64,000 bases of DNA from Brachypodius melanocephalos (GCA_013398615.1 VZSR01001685.1:3142602-3206601); one strand, 5' to 3'; shown: positions 48,338 through 62,924, counted from the first letter of the stretch. The notes: generated by a model from the letters alone, not told the origin. Numbers and translations are program-made.

Positions 48338-51261
48338 TATTCTATATATTTTTGCTATCTCTATCCAACTCCTACTAAATACACAACTTGAAAGGATTTT
48401 GCTGTGTACATCCATAATATCTGTGAGCTTCACATTCAAATGTGGACCCTCTAGGTGTTATTTACTTCAGACAGTTCAACTGTTCTCTGATGTCAGACAC
48501 CTCAGATATTCATTAAGGCAACTTGCTGAAGATCTTCTCAAAGGATATTCTAAAAGTACCTCACCAGAGACCATAGATATTCTAGGGATGTAGATCTAAT
48601 GCACAGATTAATATCAAAACATCTGTATTCATTTTAGTTTGTTTCTTGATTTGAGGTACTTTTTATTGCTGATCATATTTCTGACTGCTTGTCATCATGC
48701 AGTTTTCAAAAGGTTACCATTAAATACCATTTGCTTCCATTGGTTCTTTGAATTCCCAGGTGTCTTACAGCAACCTTGTTGCATCAAAAGTCCAAATATA
48801 CTGGGAAAATAATGCAGAAGTAAAATATTCTTCCTTTGTACATGTTCACACCATGATTACCTTTTCTTCCACAGATCAGAAAAATTGTAAAACCACATGT
48901 CTTCTCTCACTTCCCCTGAAGAGGAGAAGAAAAAAATTTGACCTTGTAGGAAGAAAGATGTAATTTATGTTCTCATACTATTACATCAAAATAGAAATTA
49001 AGTTTAATCTACACAAATACTAATACCTTGATTAGTTGTTTTGATTCAGTTTCCATTTTAGTAATAAGCAATACAGACTTGATAAGGCATTATATTTGTA
49101 CAGTCCTCAACAGAAGTACATGCTAAGTACTTTTGTCAGAGAAACTGAGAGAAGTAAAATATATGATTAAAAGTCAATACATACAAGAAGCTGATTGTCT
49201 GCTGTTGCAGTAAGATCTATCAAAATTACATGATTCTCAGAACTGGTGAGAATGTACTGATATTCTTACTCCACTGGGAATAATGTGTGTTCAGTGTCTC
49301 TGGAAAAGAAGTAATTTAAAATTGATTTGGATGTCTAATAATGTCTAATTGAAGAACTCTCTAAACTGAATACTAGAGCGAAAACTTGAGCAGGTGAAGG
49401 AAAACATATGACATCTGGGACTGGTGTTTAGAAAAATCTTGAAAATTGTTTGAGTGAAAGCAGGCACTTGCATGGTTTCTTTTCTTTGCATACCCATGCT
49501 ATCTTTATTTATTATTTATCAACAGGTATTTTCCAGGTTAAGTGTGTCACATTACAGAACAGCACAACTTACAGAAAGCCATCTAAAAAACAAATTCGTG
49601 TTCTTGTGAATCGGTTGTAATAGAACACAGAGAAATTATGTTTTTCCTTTGCAGTGACTGAGATTTGTATTAATAGACATTTTAGCCTCTTGAATAGCAT
49701 CAAACTCAGGTAATACCATGCCATTGCTAGAAAATAAAAATAAAAATCAAAATCAGTAATTCAGATTTCTAGAAAATAAAACTCTTAGTAACACTCACAG
49801 AAAATAATTACTTTGATAATAGGTAGAAGGTAGAACGTTCCTACAGAAGCAGTAGGAACAACTGATGTTAGTCTAATGGTTCAGTTTGTATCCATTACTG
49901 TAGTTAGTATTTATTACTGTAGTTCTGGGATCTGAGATTTTATTTTGTAGTTATTTATTTCACTGGAAGGTGTCATGTTTCAAATAAGCAATGTAGTGCT
50001 TACTTATTCACTAAGTTTAATCATGTCATTTTCTTATGATTATACTATTTTGATTTTGTGGTTGAGTGAAGATAACACTCCTGACAGATTTCAATGCCAC
50101 TACCCGCAACAATGCACTTCACTAACTCTTGCCTCGCTTCATCATTTTCATTAAATAGGACTTACAGCAATTTTTCTGCTTCTGTTTCTGTCTTCTTTCT
50201 GGCATTCTGTGATCTTTAATATGATCATTCTTATCTACTCATATTAGATGATTGCACATTTTCCAGCTTTGATCTATGCAAGTTGCAATTGGGCTGACTT
50301 GCTTGATGTCAGCATTCCTTCTGTCTGAGACAGTTTCTAAATTGCTTGTCCAAATTCTGGGGTTTTTTTTAAAGCAAAGCATATTAATGTGCATGCTGTA
50401 ATTGAAAAGCAGATATCCTAATGACTTCAGAATTACTATATCCATGCAGCTTCTGAAATGGCAAATGGCTTTGCTTCCAAGCCTTCCTTTTCCTGCTGAG
50501 CATCCTTTTTCACACTTTCCATTGCAAAGCCTTTTTTTTTCTTCAGAAAACCCTAAAATGCACTCCTGCACTGCCTTTCAGGGTATAAGAAGCAAACATA
50601 TTTGTTAAGAGTAAATTGCTGCTTACTGGATATTTCTGACAAAGTTTGACAGTAACATCAGTGAGCCTGAGACAGTTATGTTTAGTAAATCTGTACATGT
50701 AAAATGCAGAATGCTTTGGTCTTTTCTCTGTTCCATCAGAGTATACATTGTCATTTTGTTTGAAAAGTCACAGTCCTTTCATAACTCAATAGCCTTACAC
50801 CTTTTAAGAAAAAGGTTGTCTTATGTTAAACAAAGATTCATTATTTTATAAATGCAATTATGGCCCAGGGAAAATGTCAAACTAGTAGAATTTTGGTCCA
50901 GTTACTTATGTTCTGTGCTGCAAGAAGAACTGACAATAGAAATAATAGTAACAATCTCTCACTACAGTTCTTCATATCTCAGCCTTTATTTATTTAAGCC
51001 ATCTGTAGAAAAAGAGAATATTTCTTGTGCTTATTCAGTTAATCGCCTCTCCTTTTGTGCACATCAACACAGTCACCAGCTAGAGCAAACCCATGATGAA
51101 TTCCAGTACGGCAATCATCTTTCAAGAACAGGACAAAATCCATTTTCCCTGCATTGCATATTGACCCACAGGCAAGACTCTTGCAAGAATGTGACTACTC
51201 GGCATAAAAGGCAATTTTCTGATTATCTAGTGCTCTTTTGCTGAGGTAACCTGTACTTCAT
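48338..51261. other. AT-rich intergenic DNA
   Basis: No repeat family or gene was recognised. A 130-codon plus-strand open frame at 50852-51244 is the longest here, but it has no domain, no homologue I know and biased composition, so it is probably chance. Confidence 0.55.
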
Positions 51262-51560
51262 GTAGAGGTCATCTGGTTCAATGCCCTGGTCAATGCAGAG
51301 CCAATTGCAAAGACGGGTTAAACATCAAATTTAGACAAGGTTGCTCAGACTTAACCCAGTCAAGTTTTGAGTATGAACATGAAACTTCCACCATGTCTCT
51401 CTTGCAGTGTTTGGTCATCCTCTTAGTAAGATTTTTGTGCCCTTATGTCTAGCTTGAATTAATATATGTAAAAATTTTTGTCCATTTTCTTATATGCTTA
51501 CATTGTGCTCCTCTTGGAGAAGTCTGGCTCCAGCTTCTGTATAAACTTCAGATAATTCTT
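51262..51560 (-). mobile_element. Old CR1 LINE 3' fragment, minus strand
   Basis: Diverged but ordered matches to the CR1 3' region: TAGAGGTCATCTGGTTCAATGCCC, GAGTATGAACATGAAACTTCCACC, TGTTTGGTCATCCTCTTAGTAAG, TTTGTGCCCTTATGTC, and GAGAAGTCTGGCTCCAGCTTC. The octamer tail is no longer visible. Divergence suggests one of the oldest CR1 copies in the window. Confidence 0.8.
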
Positions 51561-53206
51561 CATATCTAAATTAGTTCTGTTTAAAGTATATTCTGTTTTC
51601 TACTGACATTCTAGATAGTCTAATTAATGTATTAAATAGTAGCAATAATGTCAGGAAAGGATTTTTTTAAATAAGAAAAGGTCAAAATTTTATTAAATTC
51701 TGTAAGAAATGTATATTCCCAATGCAAAAATAAAGCATTTGACAAAAAATTAAGATAATCTTTTTTGTGTTAAGACTATAATGATATTAAATTCAGTTCT
51801 TACACAGATAAAAAGACTTTCATCCACCCCTGGATAATTTGTATAAGAGAAGCTGAAAAAGACCTTGATCATCATTCCCTCTCTCCTCAAAGTTTGAGAA
51901 TTGATGATTTTTCAGCATTTCACAAGAAAATTTAAATTTATTGGCGTGTCTTCCGTGCTATACATACAGATAAAATATTCTGAGATATAATACTCAGTAA
52001 ACTTCTGACGTACAGATGTGAAACCTTACATTGGTGAGCTACGTGTCTCAGTGCTGTAAAAAAGGTAAAGGTCATTGAATTTATCAAAAGGAAATCAAAG
52101 GATAAATAGGACACTTCATAAAAGGTAGGGTTTACTAGGAGTTTTTTGTTCCACCTAATCAACTGTAGTACCATTTCATTTAATTATCACATTGACTGTC
52201 CTTGTGCAACTCCAGAAGAAGATCAAATGTATACGTTCACTGACCAAAAACTAGCACCATAAATGTATTTGCTGCAATGCACCAGCAGAGCAATTCCAAA
52301 AACTGCAACCATTCATTAACATATCCTATCTGAGCATTTTGACCTTGTTCCTGTTGTTATAAAAACTGATGTCCTACAGCCTATATTTAGAAAGTCTTCA
52401 GGTGATCCATTTTGCAGAGAAAGTTGTTCTGTAAATAAATTGTCCAGAGAGAGACACAAATTCAAAATGTAAACAAGAAGCATCATTTCTAGAAAGAGCA
52501 TCAATCTGAAGCAAAGACAGTAGAAATTTCCCAAATCAGTCTCCTTTTCCTCAAATTCCATGTTATCAATATTTTTCTGCACTATGGCCTAGATCTTGGT
52601 TTCTCCATTTCAAAAGATCTTTTATTCTGATATCAGAAACCAAACTAGAAAACTATTTCCTAGTACCACTTAGACATGATTCTAAAGTAAATAAATGAAA
52701 ATGGATACATCACTCTAACTGTATTTATATGGGGGAAACAAATTCTTAAAAGCCATGTAAATCTTCTGTCTGTAAACATCTTTTTCTGCAATGTTTCCTG
52801 TGCTGCTTTGCAGATCTACAAGTCTGATAGGCTACAGAGTTACTGCCAAAATGATAGAGACAGGAAAACAAAGACCAAAACACTTTCACTTCTACAAAAT
52901 AAAGTGCATACATCTTACTTGCAGACAATCTCTGTAGCGTTATCTTCTATTTGGTGCAGACTATCTTGTTAAAAAATCTATGCCTTATCTCATGCATGGC
53001 CTGCTGTGGATGAGCATTGACCTTAGATATAACCAAAATGATAAATGATCATTTCCTTAGTGAAGGTTTGCAAGCAGCAAGTGCTATCAATTTTAAAGTA
53101 GCTTTACAAGTACAAAACATGTCAGGAAGATCCTATCTGCTTATCTATATTGCCTGACTCTCCATCCCTTGAGAAAACCTATAACAATAGTACAATTCAT
53201 CAGAGG
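51561..53206. other. AT-rich intergenic DNA
   Basis: Nothing recognised. The open frames are short and without motifs. Confidence 0.6.
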
Positions 53207-53245
53207 AAAATAAATAAATAAAAAAATAAATAAATAAATAAATAA
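53207..53245 (+). repeat. (AAAT)n microsatellite
   Basis: AAATAAATAAAT units interrupted once by an A-run, about 39 bp in total. Confidence 0.95.
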
Positions 53246-54511
53246 GCTTTTATAGATCAGTTTTTTTTTATTATTTAACAGTGTCGTTAGATATTTTTAT
53301 ATGACACTTTAAAAACCTTAAAACCCAGAAATACTATTGGATAAGTGAAGTAAATCTGGGAATATTTTCTTCTTGTGTTACAGAACTGTTCTAGAAAAGC
53401 AGTTCAGTGGTGGGTTTAGATAGTGCAGAATAATACTTTTGCAATATGATAGTTATTGAGCAAGACTTCACAGAGCTTTTTGCATGGCCCTTGTACTTGC
53501 CTCATCCACAAGCCATTGTACAAGCTCAGTGGTATTTATCTTATTAACAGTAGAGAGCGAGAGCTGGTTTTGTCATGTCACAGCTAATCTGGAATTCTTC
53601 CCTACAGGCATTCTAATCCCCCATTTCCTTAAATGCCTGTGACAGACTTTTCTGTCCAGTGGGCAGCTACATTCAAACACTTCCACTTTGAAAGCAAAAA
53701 TGAGTTCTGTACATTTGGAACTTACCCCTCGCAGTTCAACCACTGCTCCCAAAGGTCTTGCTCTTACATGCCCTCATGGCAACTCCTGTTTTGCTTGTGT
53801 AACTGGTCGAAGGAGATGGGAAACGAGAAATTCATTTGCTCTTGTTAAAATGCCACTGAGAAACAAGAGATGTTGTAAAAAGTTCTGAGACTTTTTCCTT
53901 TATATAAAGTATTTAGACAAAGAACTGAGAGCTCCATAAACAGAGTGAACCATGAAAGAAAGGGAAGGCAAAATTACATGGAAAGAAAGGACCCTTTTTT
54001 TTTTTTTCTCGGAAGATTTTGCCTCTCTCCTGAAGGAGGCAGAAGCAGGCAGGCATGGTAAAACATAGCCTCTTCAAAACACCGTGCCACACCTCCAAGA
54101 AGCAGCCTTGCAGCACTGGTCATTTTTCTCATTCTAAAGCCTGGATGAGAAGACTCCCCAGGACATGTGGGAAGTGACAAATCCTGCTGAATTTGCAGAG
54201 CAGTTGCAATGGTCAAGAAAATTTTGAGAGTCTCCTCACTCAGGCTTATATAACCTGACAAATTTTGAGTTATATAAGAAGTGTATGACTAACAACCTCC
54301 CAGCGGAGGACTGGTTGGATGTTCAGGGGAAAGCCTAGCCATCCCTAGGAGTGCCCATGTATTCTGTCTCTGAAGCACAGCCCCGAGGATAAAAACCAAG
54401 ACCTGGTATGTGTGAAGGACTGCTCTAGGGCATGGTGCCCTACATGAGTCCCTGAGTGATGTTGCCCTGTGACATCCTGCAGCTTTCTGGTAGCCACACA
54501 TCACATGTCAC
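53246..54511. other. Intergenic DNA, GC-elevated from about 53990
   Basis: The first part is AT-rich. From about 54010 to 54500 the sequence is richer in G and C and carries overlapping minus-strand frames (53974-54261 and 54289-54504) without recognisable motifs. The composition resembles the blocks at 21200-21710 and 26040-27960. Nature unknown. Confidence 0.4.
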
Positions 54512-54547
54512 AAAAAAACCAAACCAAACCAAACCAAACCAAACCAA
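54512..54547 (+). repeat. (AAACC)n microsatellite running into a gap
   Basis: At least six AAACC units lead directly into the N run. The true length of the array cannot be seen. Confidence 0.95.
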
Positions 54548-54632
54548 NNNNNNNNNNNNNNNNNNNNNNNNNNNNNNNNNNNNNNNNNNNNNNNNNNNNN
54601 NNNNNNNNNNNNNNNNNNNNNNNNNNNNNNNN
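54548..54632. other. Assembly gap, 85 N
   Basis: The run is 85 N, so its length was estimated and is not the default 100 used at the other two gaps. It is bounded by an AAACC array on the left and 26 A (54633-54658) on the right, so the gap was probably caused by low-complexity sequence. Confidence 0.99.
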
Positions 54633-54658
54633 AAAAAAAAAAAAAAAAAAAAAAAAAA
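54633..54658 (+). repeat. Poly(A) run, 26 nt
   Basis: Twenty-six consecutive A immediately after the gap. It is probably the continuation of the low-complexity array. Confidence 0.95.
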
Positions 54659-57657
54659 GGAGGAGAGAGACACAAAGCTGCCAGTGAATGGAGAACAGAC
54701 AGGAAAATCAGGAAAATTGCCTGGAACCAGCCCAAAGGCCACTTGGTTTGGCATTTCTCTGCCTACACGTTCACATGAGTTGGCAGCAGACAACCCTGGT
54801 GTTATTTACAGATGGGCCTTCTGTTGTTTTGGGAAGAATGTTTGGAAATGGCACTCAAGGTGGAGCCAGGAATGATGAAATCAGACATTCTCAGCAAAGC
54901 CTGGAACTCTTTTCACTTACATCTATGTGATTTGTTTGGAATCCCTAAAAGCTTGTTTTGGTGTATCAAGAAACTAAAGAAATGCAACCTGTATTTCAAA
55001 ATATTCTTCCTTTTCACTGCAAATTTCCTTCTCATGTACATAAGTATTTAACAATACATAGATTTCTCTTCTGTGTGTGTGTGTGCAGAATGATAATGTG
55101 TTATAATTCTGGGGAAGGTGCGACAATAATTTATTCTATTTGCAGAAACAAAAGAGCACGAACCATTCAGGTTGTAGCAAACAGGAAAAGATTTTTATCA
55201 TGGGTTTTTAGGTACTTATTTTTCAGCTTTCAGATAATGGAATACAATCTGGAAAGGAAGTCTTTTTACTTAATTAGCCAATGAATTAGAAGGCATTCTT
55301 GCAAGGAATTCACTCAATTAATGGAGGCACTAACATCCATAGAGTATTCTGCCATAGCAACAAAGTCATGTGAGAATTGAACATGGGATATTTGAATTAT
55401 TAAAATCATTACAGTTTTCACCCCCCAAATCCGTACTTTTATCTGAAAAATATTAATACTTTTAGTAATATTTTTCTTATTCTCTGAATATATCTTAAAA
55501 GCGTGAAAGACTTAAAAACACATGAGAGAATTGTCAAAGATTTTCCTGAATGTAACCAGGTAGGAACTCAATTTACTTTTCCTTTCACAAAATACTTTTT
55601 AATATGCAATAAATCATTAATAATCATAATGATAAAACAAGAGTAACAAGAAAAAAGATTAATTATAAAATGTGGTTTATCTTATTCCATTTTACTTGGA
55701 ATACATTAACTTGAAAAATATCTTTTAATAACTGCTAATCTTCAATTTCTTGACTCAACACATACCTCATCTGGTCTATTGCCAGAAGAAATTAAAAAAA
55801 AAAAAAAAGAAAAGAGAGAGAGTGTTTCATTTGTTTATCTGATGTTGTCTTTTTAAAATACTTATTAGATATTTCCCTGCTTTTTAAAATGTAATTGTTT
55901 ATCATGTTTGAAGATTGTGTGTAATCACATATTAAATATGGTAGATAAACTAATTTAAGAGTGGAATTTAATCAAGCAGTTTTAAAAAATCAATTAAGAG
56001 TCAGATGCGAATTAATTAACCTTTAATATATCTAAAGCAGGAGAAAATAGAGAAACATGAAAGTCATCTAGCTGCTGTTCACATTTCACAACACTCTGTA
56101 AGATTGTTAAATATTATAATAAGTATAACCTCATTAAAACATTTAGATAGTAATATTTTTCATTATGCAGATCTTCATAAATCCCTAAAAATTTGATTTG
56201 AAGGAAAATAGGCCATTTGTAAAAGGTTGTGGCAAACCCATAAATGACTACTGACTTTTTGAGTCCTCTACTATAGATGTTTGAAAAGAAGGCATCCTAT
56301 GGCAGTGTTCATTTAAAAAAAAACTACTCCTCTACTTTCATGGTAAAAAAAAAAAAAAAAAAAATCATGACACCACTTCATTAATAAATAGTTCTAAGTA
56401 AGAATTGAATCCAAAATCAGCTGCTGTCCAGATATAATCACAGCCTTGAAAAGAATCCCTAGGTAAGTTCTAGAGGGGGCAAAATGCACGTGAAGCAGAG
56501 CAGACTACCCAAATCTTGGCAGGAAAGCTGTGCATAAAGAGTTGCCTGTTTAGGAAGCCATGGCAGGAAGTGAGAGTTATCATCCCCTCACAACAAGCCA
56601 GAACTCAGCAGCCAGTGAAAAAAACATGAAAAGCAGTCTACTAAGAGATGTAAAAAGTAAACAGCCTTATTGCAGTTATTTGCACAGTATGTTGGTGGAA
56701 TACCATTACTGAAGGAAACCCTGACACAAAGAATCTTGTGGCCTCTAGAGGAGAAACATTTATCAACAGGTTGATCTTTAGCATTATTTTGGTTGTTGAG
56801 GTGATTGGGTACATATATCAGTGCCACATCTGCATAAGAGTTTTATGAGACAGTGTGGGTTATACAGTAATGAGTGCTTCCCTCACATTAAAGAACTCAG
56901 AACTGATGCATTCGAGGTAGTAGCACATGTTGACTGAGAATGAGTAGTTATGATTAACAAGAAAATTATAATTTTATTTATAATACTGTGATTTACAAGG
57001 TTTTGCAAGCATTTTTTTCTCTGTGTTGAAAAAATATAACAGAGTTCCAGAATCAACTAAAGCTTAGTCTAAACTGGTCCATGTCGATCCATATCTGGTG
57101 CTCTTTATTCTGTTCCTGAATGTTCTGTTCCATTGTCCATTCTTCTATAGGTCTTTATCTTTCAAGAGACTATTTTAGTACCTGGATCAGTCCATCAGCT
57201 TCATCAGACTTTTAGCCTGGAATTCAGTACCAAATACTCAGTGATGTCTGTAAGCAGTTACCTTTGCTATTGCCGAATTTTTCACTATAAATTGAGGCTA
57301 GTATGCAATCACCATTTCCTCCAGTGGTGTTTTGTTAATTTTCTTAATTGGCTAAATAATCACCTATTAAAATTAATTTATTTTCCATTATTTTTCTAGC
57401 CTTTTTTTCTTTTATTTCCTTTTAAAAGAGCGTGAAAGATGATGATACTGTACAAAGGCATTTAAGAAATTATCAATCAGTTCATTGTTTTCAAACTCTA
57501 ATATCTTTGTTTACCTGCTTGTCAATTAATGACATCATCTAGAATTTTAATCTTCTTAGCTTCTAAGAATAAATAAAAATAAATTGAGCTTCAAATAACT
57601 TTGCTTCCTTTTTCTGTAGGAAAGTAGTTTTAGTAGTTATGTGCTATTTGTGCAACG
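54659..57657. other. AT-rich intergenic DNA
   Basis: It contains a short (TG)n near 55072-55085, a purine run near 55795-55822 and a 20-nt poly(A) at 56345-56364. No gene or transposon was recognised. Confidence 0.6.
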
Positions 57658-57727
57658 GAAGAAAAAAACAACAACCAAACAAACCAACAAAACCAAAAAA
57701 ACCCTAGTAAACACAAAAAACCCTCAC
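57658..57727 (+). repeat. A-rich CAAA/CCAAA low-complexity tract
   Basis: A with regularly spaced C (AACAACAACC, AAACAAACCAAC, AAAACCC). Same class as the tracts at 1336, 11961 and 62925. Confidence 0.8.
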
Positions 57728-60700
57728 CACCCTTTGTTTACTAGTTCACACTTCCAGTCTTAAATTACCACCACACTGCTTTAAGCAAGAAACTGCCTCT
57801 GTTTGTGGTGACTTTTATTACTGTGAACAAAGATCTGCTCTAGCTACAATCCTACTGGAATCACTCTCAGCTCTGAAAAATTATCAAATATAGACCCTTC
57901 ATATTGGGGAAAAAGCATGCTTTTTTGCTACTCGAAGGGGCTTTGGTTAGGATTTTTTTTTTTAAGTGATTCATCTGGATTTTTTCGCCTTTTCCCTAAC
58001 GATGCTTTTGCTGTGAAGTGATGAAATTGCTGACTTGAGTGATGACAGTCTGAACAATGATTGCTGTCAAAGACAGAATACCTTTTATCTCCAAACTTCT
58101 GAAATATTAAAGAAGAGACAACCAATAGATATTTCATTTTTTTTAAATGGCCTTCCAATTACCTTTCCTTTTAGTTCTATTTTTGTTGCACAAAAGGATG
58201 CCAAAAAAGTGTGTTTGTCAAAATACCTTTCCCTTTTTTTTTTTTTTTTCCTGATGAAAGATTTCTTCTGTGTTTTGTAGAAAAGAATCTTTGAATTGGA
58301 ACTTCACAATGATAGACAATATGCTTTTACATCTTCTGCATAATGGGCATTCAAATCTTTACTAAAAATAAGGGAAAGAGGATGACAAAAAATCATCTTT
58401 AATGTAAAATTACTGTACAGTTTTACAGTAAAACAAGCAAAACTAGTAAAAATTTTGAACAACAAAAGTAAACAAAAAATAACAGTTCTATGCACAGATA
58501 TCAGACAACAATAAACATATAAATATTTTCACATTTGCATGTGAAATCCATTCAAATGTCATCAGAATTAATAAACAGATAAAGATACCATAGAAAGGTT
58601 AATATGAGATTACTTAAATAGTTTTAAGCAAAAAATTGATAAGACCTATGAAGATTTAGTCTTTTTTTTTTCATTCTTGATACTGAATCACTATACAGTA
58701 TAAAGACTGAAATGTTTCTGAGCATACCTTGACACAAATTCTATTATACCATGCAGATCCCAGGCTAGCTTTTATTTCTATAAAAATTCTGGCATATTCC
58801 TTTGAAGTCAGTTATGAGTGTGTCTTTAATGGGGTGGTTTTTTTTAGATGTGAGAACAATTTAGAGAAGTCAATAAAACCTTCTAAACTGTTTTTTTTAG
58901 GTAAATAAACAGATTTAGACTACATTTCCATATTTCAGTATGGTTAAAATTTTGCTAAATATTACAAAACACTTCAATAACTGTGAAAAGTGGGAATTAC
59001 AGACCAATTTATGGAAATTGAATCAGTTTCTTACTTTTAAATTAATTTCATATGGATACTTAAAAGGTGCAAAAATTAAACCAAAATTTTGATTTGAAAA
59101 TGTCAGAATTTAAATTTTACAAATTTATAGATGTAGACAAATACAGTAGATTTCTTTTTTTTATACAGAAAGAAAGTATGATTTCCAAACAACTTCAATT
59201 TATTTTTGCCCATCTTACTTGCATTAATTCAAGAATATTTGTCCCATTTTCTTCAGAGGCATAGCTGGTATAAATAAGAAAGGTCTATTAAATAAGGTCA
59301 TTATGTTTTTTAATATATGTTATAATTAGCAAATTTATTTTTGTATTTTTTTGCCTGTTGACAGAACCAATCCATAATTTATTCACACCTTCTAATTCTA
59401 TCAGCTTTATTGCTACCTAACATTATCATTTAGATAATTTAGTGAAAAGTTATGGAACTTTTTGATAAAGCTGTGTTGCATTCATAAGAAGCTATCAAGA
59501 TTTTTAAGGATGACTTAGTCTTTAACCCTACCATTTGAAAAATAAGTGGATTTCTGCAAAGCACATGACAAAGATTTGTTATGGACACCATAATATTGCT
59601 ATGCAGTCTTCTGAATCATCGTTTTTTCATTAAAACTTTGCGAAGAGCTGGGTTGTATATTGTGCCTCACCAAAGACTTTTTTTTTTGTTAATTTATTCT
59701 GTTAGTGAGAACTGATATACAGAAAATATATATCATTGCCTTTAGCAAAAATTCTTATCCATTAAGCAAGAAAGATTTCTTATTCAAGTTAATTTTGTCC
59801 AGGTTATTTAAAAAAAAAATTCCGTATTTCTTTCTCATGCCATACAATGCATTTTCTTCTGCCTGAGACGGGTTAGCTATTGAATCACCTAAAATCATCA
59901 GGAAAACAAGCAACATATCTGGCTAGTCTAATCAATGGTGGCAGCAAAGTCACACTTGAGGATGTTTATTCTAAACTGATCTCTGTCCTGGCCTGTCAAA
60001 TAATTTTTCAAGTATGTATAAAGTTTGGAATTATAAAGTATGGAACAGGCAGCAAATATGTGCTAGTGATGCTGGACCTAGAATAATACAGTGGGAAAGG
60101 ATAATCTTCATTTAAATATAAATGTTGCAATATACATATTTATTATATTTACAAGTATAAACTCTTTTTCTATTGAGTCAAGTGATTTGGATCATCTGTA
60201 TCAATTTAAAAGACGGTGACTTACAAATGCAGATACATTATGCATACCTAAAAACATAATATTAATTTATATTAATAATTCAAATACCGCTGATATTATC
60301 TACATTCGTAGATTCTGACTCAGAAGCAGTCCATTTACATATTCCTTTCTCTGTTTTCAGAAGCTATATTCTCCTATAAGACTATGAAATTCTGAACACT
60401 TGTTCTGAATCAAAAGCATAGTGGAAAATACAGAAGATTAAATGTCAGGATTTATTTGTTGGATATTTGTTCTAAAATGTGTGTATATTTTAGTATTGCT
60501 GTGGTCAAAGTAGTTTATAATTTCTGTCCCATCTGCAACACCGAACTCTGAATCTGGAGTAACAATCTATACACCTTACTGAAATAGTGTTGAGAGTATT
60601 TAATTAGATTTGCAGACAAGATCAAAGAGTTTGCTTCTCTTGAAATTTTTTAAAAACATAGATTTTCACCAATCTGAAAATCATTCCAGGGAAACAAAAT

Positions 60701-62149
60701 ACATTCAAGGGTATTTTTTTTAATGGAACACAGAAACACAACTAACTCCTGATTGTCTTTCAAGGCACTTTCTAAGTTTTTGCATAACAGATAAAATCCA
60801 GAAAAATGTACCTATCCCTATTATACATTGCTGTCTCTGGACACTTGACCGCAGCACTCAGCTTTGATTCCACAATATCACATGAGATGAGAACTAGAGG
60901 TTTGCATAAATCATTCAAATACACCAGTTAGGGGTAAAGTAAAACCAGAAACACTTTTAGTGCAACAAAGTAAAATGGGGATTCTAAAATTTTCTGTCTT
61001 CAAAAATTATAATAAGTTTATCAGAAATGCTTCCATAACACTATTTTCATCTGAAGACAATGGTGAGACTTGTGGTAGGCATGATATAATCTCTGAGATA
61101 GCCATTCCAGGGCAGATAATCTGCAGACTATTGATACAGATAAATACTCATAAATAGTATATAAATATGTGCTCAGCAGGCAAACAGCCAGTGCCAAATG
61201 ATAGTAAATAATCAATAGGTTCAATATCTGCTATATTGCCAATAAGGAAAAGGGTACTGTTCCTGTAGACTCAAGTTATTTTGTGTGAAGCAGATAAATC
61301 AATAAAATAAAAATTAAAATAGCAATGAAATTTATATACTTAAAACTATACAAATGCTACCTAAACATTCACCTTAAAAAATAAGAAAGTTATTAGTAAA
61401 TGCTTTTCAGAAATGTTAGCTTTTAATAGGAGGTATGGTCTGATTAATTCAGGATACCAGATAATCAAGACTTGACTTTGATTTTATAAGAGAGTTTGAA
61501 GTCTAGCAATCTTACTCTGGGCAGTACTTTCACATAAATCAGGCAGCGAATTTAGCCACTGAGTCATTTTGTAAAACTAAAATCCACAATTAGCTGAGTC
61601 ACTAAAATATCTCTTTCTTTCTTCAAATAGAGACAAATGAGGCTAGTTTAGAGTAATTCTGGTGTGTACAGAAAGCTAAAGTAGGATTTATGATGCTGAG
61701 TGTTGAAATTTATTTCTGTTGAAATTAATACCATTACTACAGATAAAAGATTATTCAGGGCAGACAGATGTTTTGAAATCTAGCTTCCACATCCTATAAC
61801 TTCCCCTGGAAGGAGAGATGATCTTAATAATGCATAGGACAATGTTATACTCAAAATTTGTAACTTCAAAGCTATGTTCAACCTCCTAAATCTATTAACC
61901 ACCTGTGCCAAAAATAACAGAATTAACTAAATTTTGTTTAGTTAACAGACTAAGTTTTTGTGTCAACAGCACCAAGTTCACAACTTTGTATGAGCACATA
62001 GGACTTGGTAAGTGACCTTCTCCAGCTTTAGCAGGATGCTAACAAATGTACAATGATATGTAATATTAGGAGTGAGGTTTACCACGTCAAGCCAGAGGCA
62101 CCTCTCAGCTTTTCCCAGAAAGAGGTGTTTGTGAGTCCTAAGTAACAAA
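57728..62149. other. Long AT-rich intergenic stretch
   Basis: A poly(T) of 16 at 58234-58249 and several shorter A or T runs. No recognisable gene, CR1 or LTR. Confidence 0.6.
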
Positions 62150-62640
62150 TTAAAGCTTCCAGGAAGGCTGAGACAACCAGAGCAGATTCTCACTCACTAC
62201 TTGCTACTCCTCATTGCTAAAACCCTGTCATGATGCAGCATTTGTGTACCTGCCCTTGTGTGTTAAAAGTAACAGATTCAAGATGACACTGAGAGAGCAG
62301 ATTCTCTCACTCCAGCTCCAAGGTCAGAAGTATCTTTGTCACTATTCAGAGACTGCTTTAATATGCTGGACTGGAGTCCTAGGACTTTTTTATGGGCAGT
62401 AAAGTTCTGAGCAGGCCATCCTGCAGTCTAGGGACAGGGTTGTACCCTTCCCATTTCAGATTGCAGGCTGCACTGGTGCACACTGGGGGATGTCCTTGGG
62501 CTGTCTTGGGAATACAAAGTTAACGTTGGTGCTGTGTCGTCAGCACAGCATCAGGGGGACATAAGGACATCATTGCCAGATATCCCCACTTAAGGGAGAG
62601 GGTAAGGATCACAACTGGCTAAGAGAACTTTGATGACACA
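62150..62640. other. Mildly GC-elevated patch, unclassified
   Basis: Composition is more balanced than the flanks, with phrases such as GCAGGCTGCACTGGTGCACACTGGGGG near 62464-62490, a near-palindrome around CACTGGTGCACACTGG. One 62-codon plus-strand frame (62214-62402) has no motif. It may be an old insertion; no family recognised. Confidence 0.3.
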
Positions 62641-62924
62641 AACACAAACAACAGACAAAATCATTAGTATGGCATAGGCAACATCATACATACAACCTAA
62701 TTTCTTCTAAACCTTGAACATAATTGAGAACTAAATGTTTTGGAGTAACTAAATTACAGTACCAAACGGATTTTTTGCCAAGAAAGTTTTAAGAATGATT
62801 AAAGCAGCTGAGATATTCTGTGATGACTCTTTCTATCAAGCTTTTGAAAATTTTAAACATAAATCTTCATAGGAAAAAAAACATCATTAGCTAGAACAAA
62901 AATTACATCCTAAGTATAAAGAAC

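Noticed and set aside
50852..51244. 130-codon plus-strand open frame, one of the longest in the window
   Set aside because: It is a single isolated frame with no domain, no splice context and no recognised homologue. A frame of this length is expected about once by chance in a window this size.
58018..58053. Possible C/D-box snoRNA (two GTGATGA boxes and two CTGA boxes)
   Set aside because: All four boxes fall within 36 bases, too close for a real C/D snoRNA, and no terminal stem is visible.
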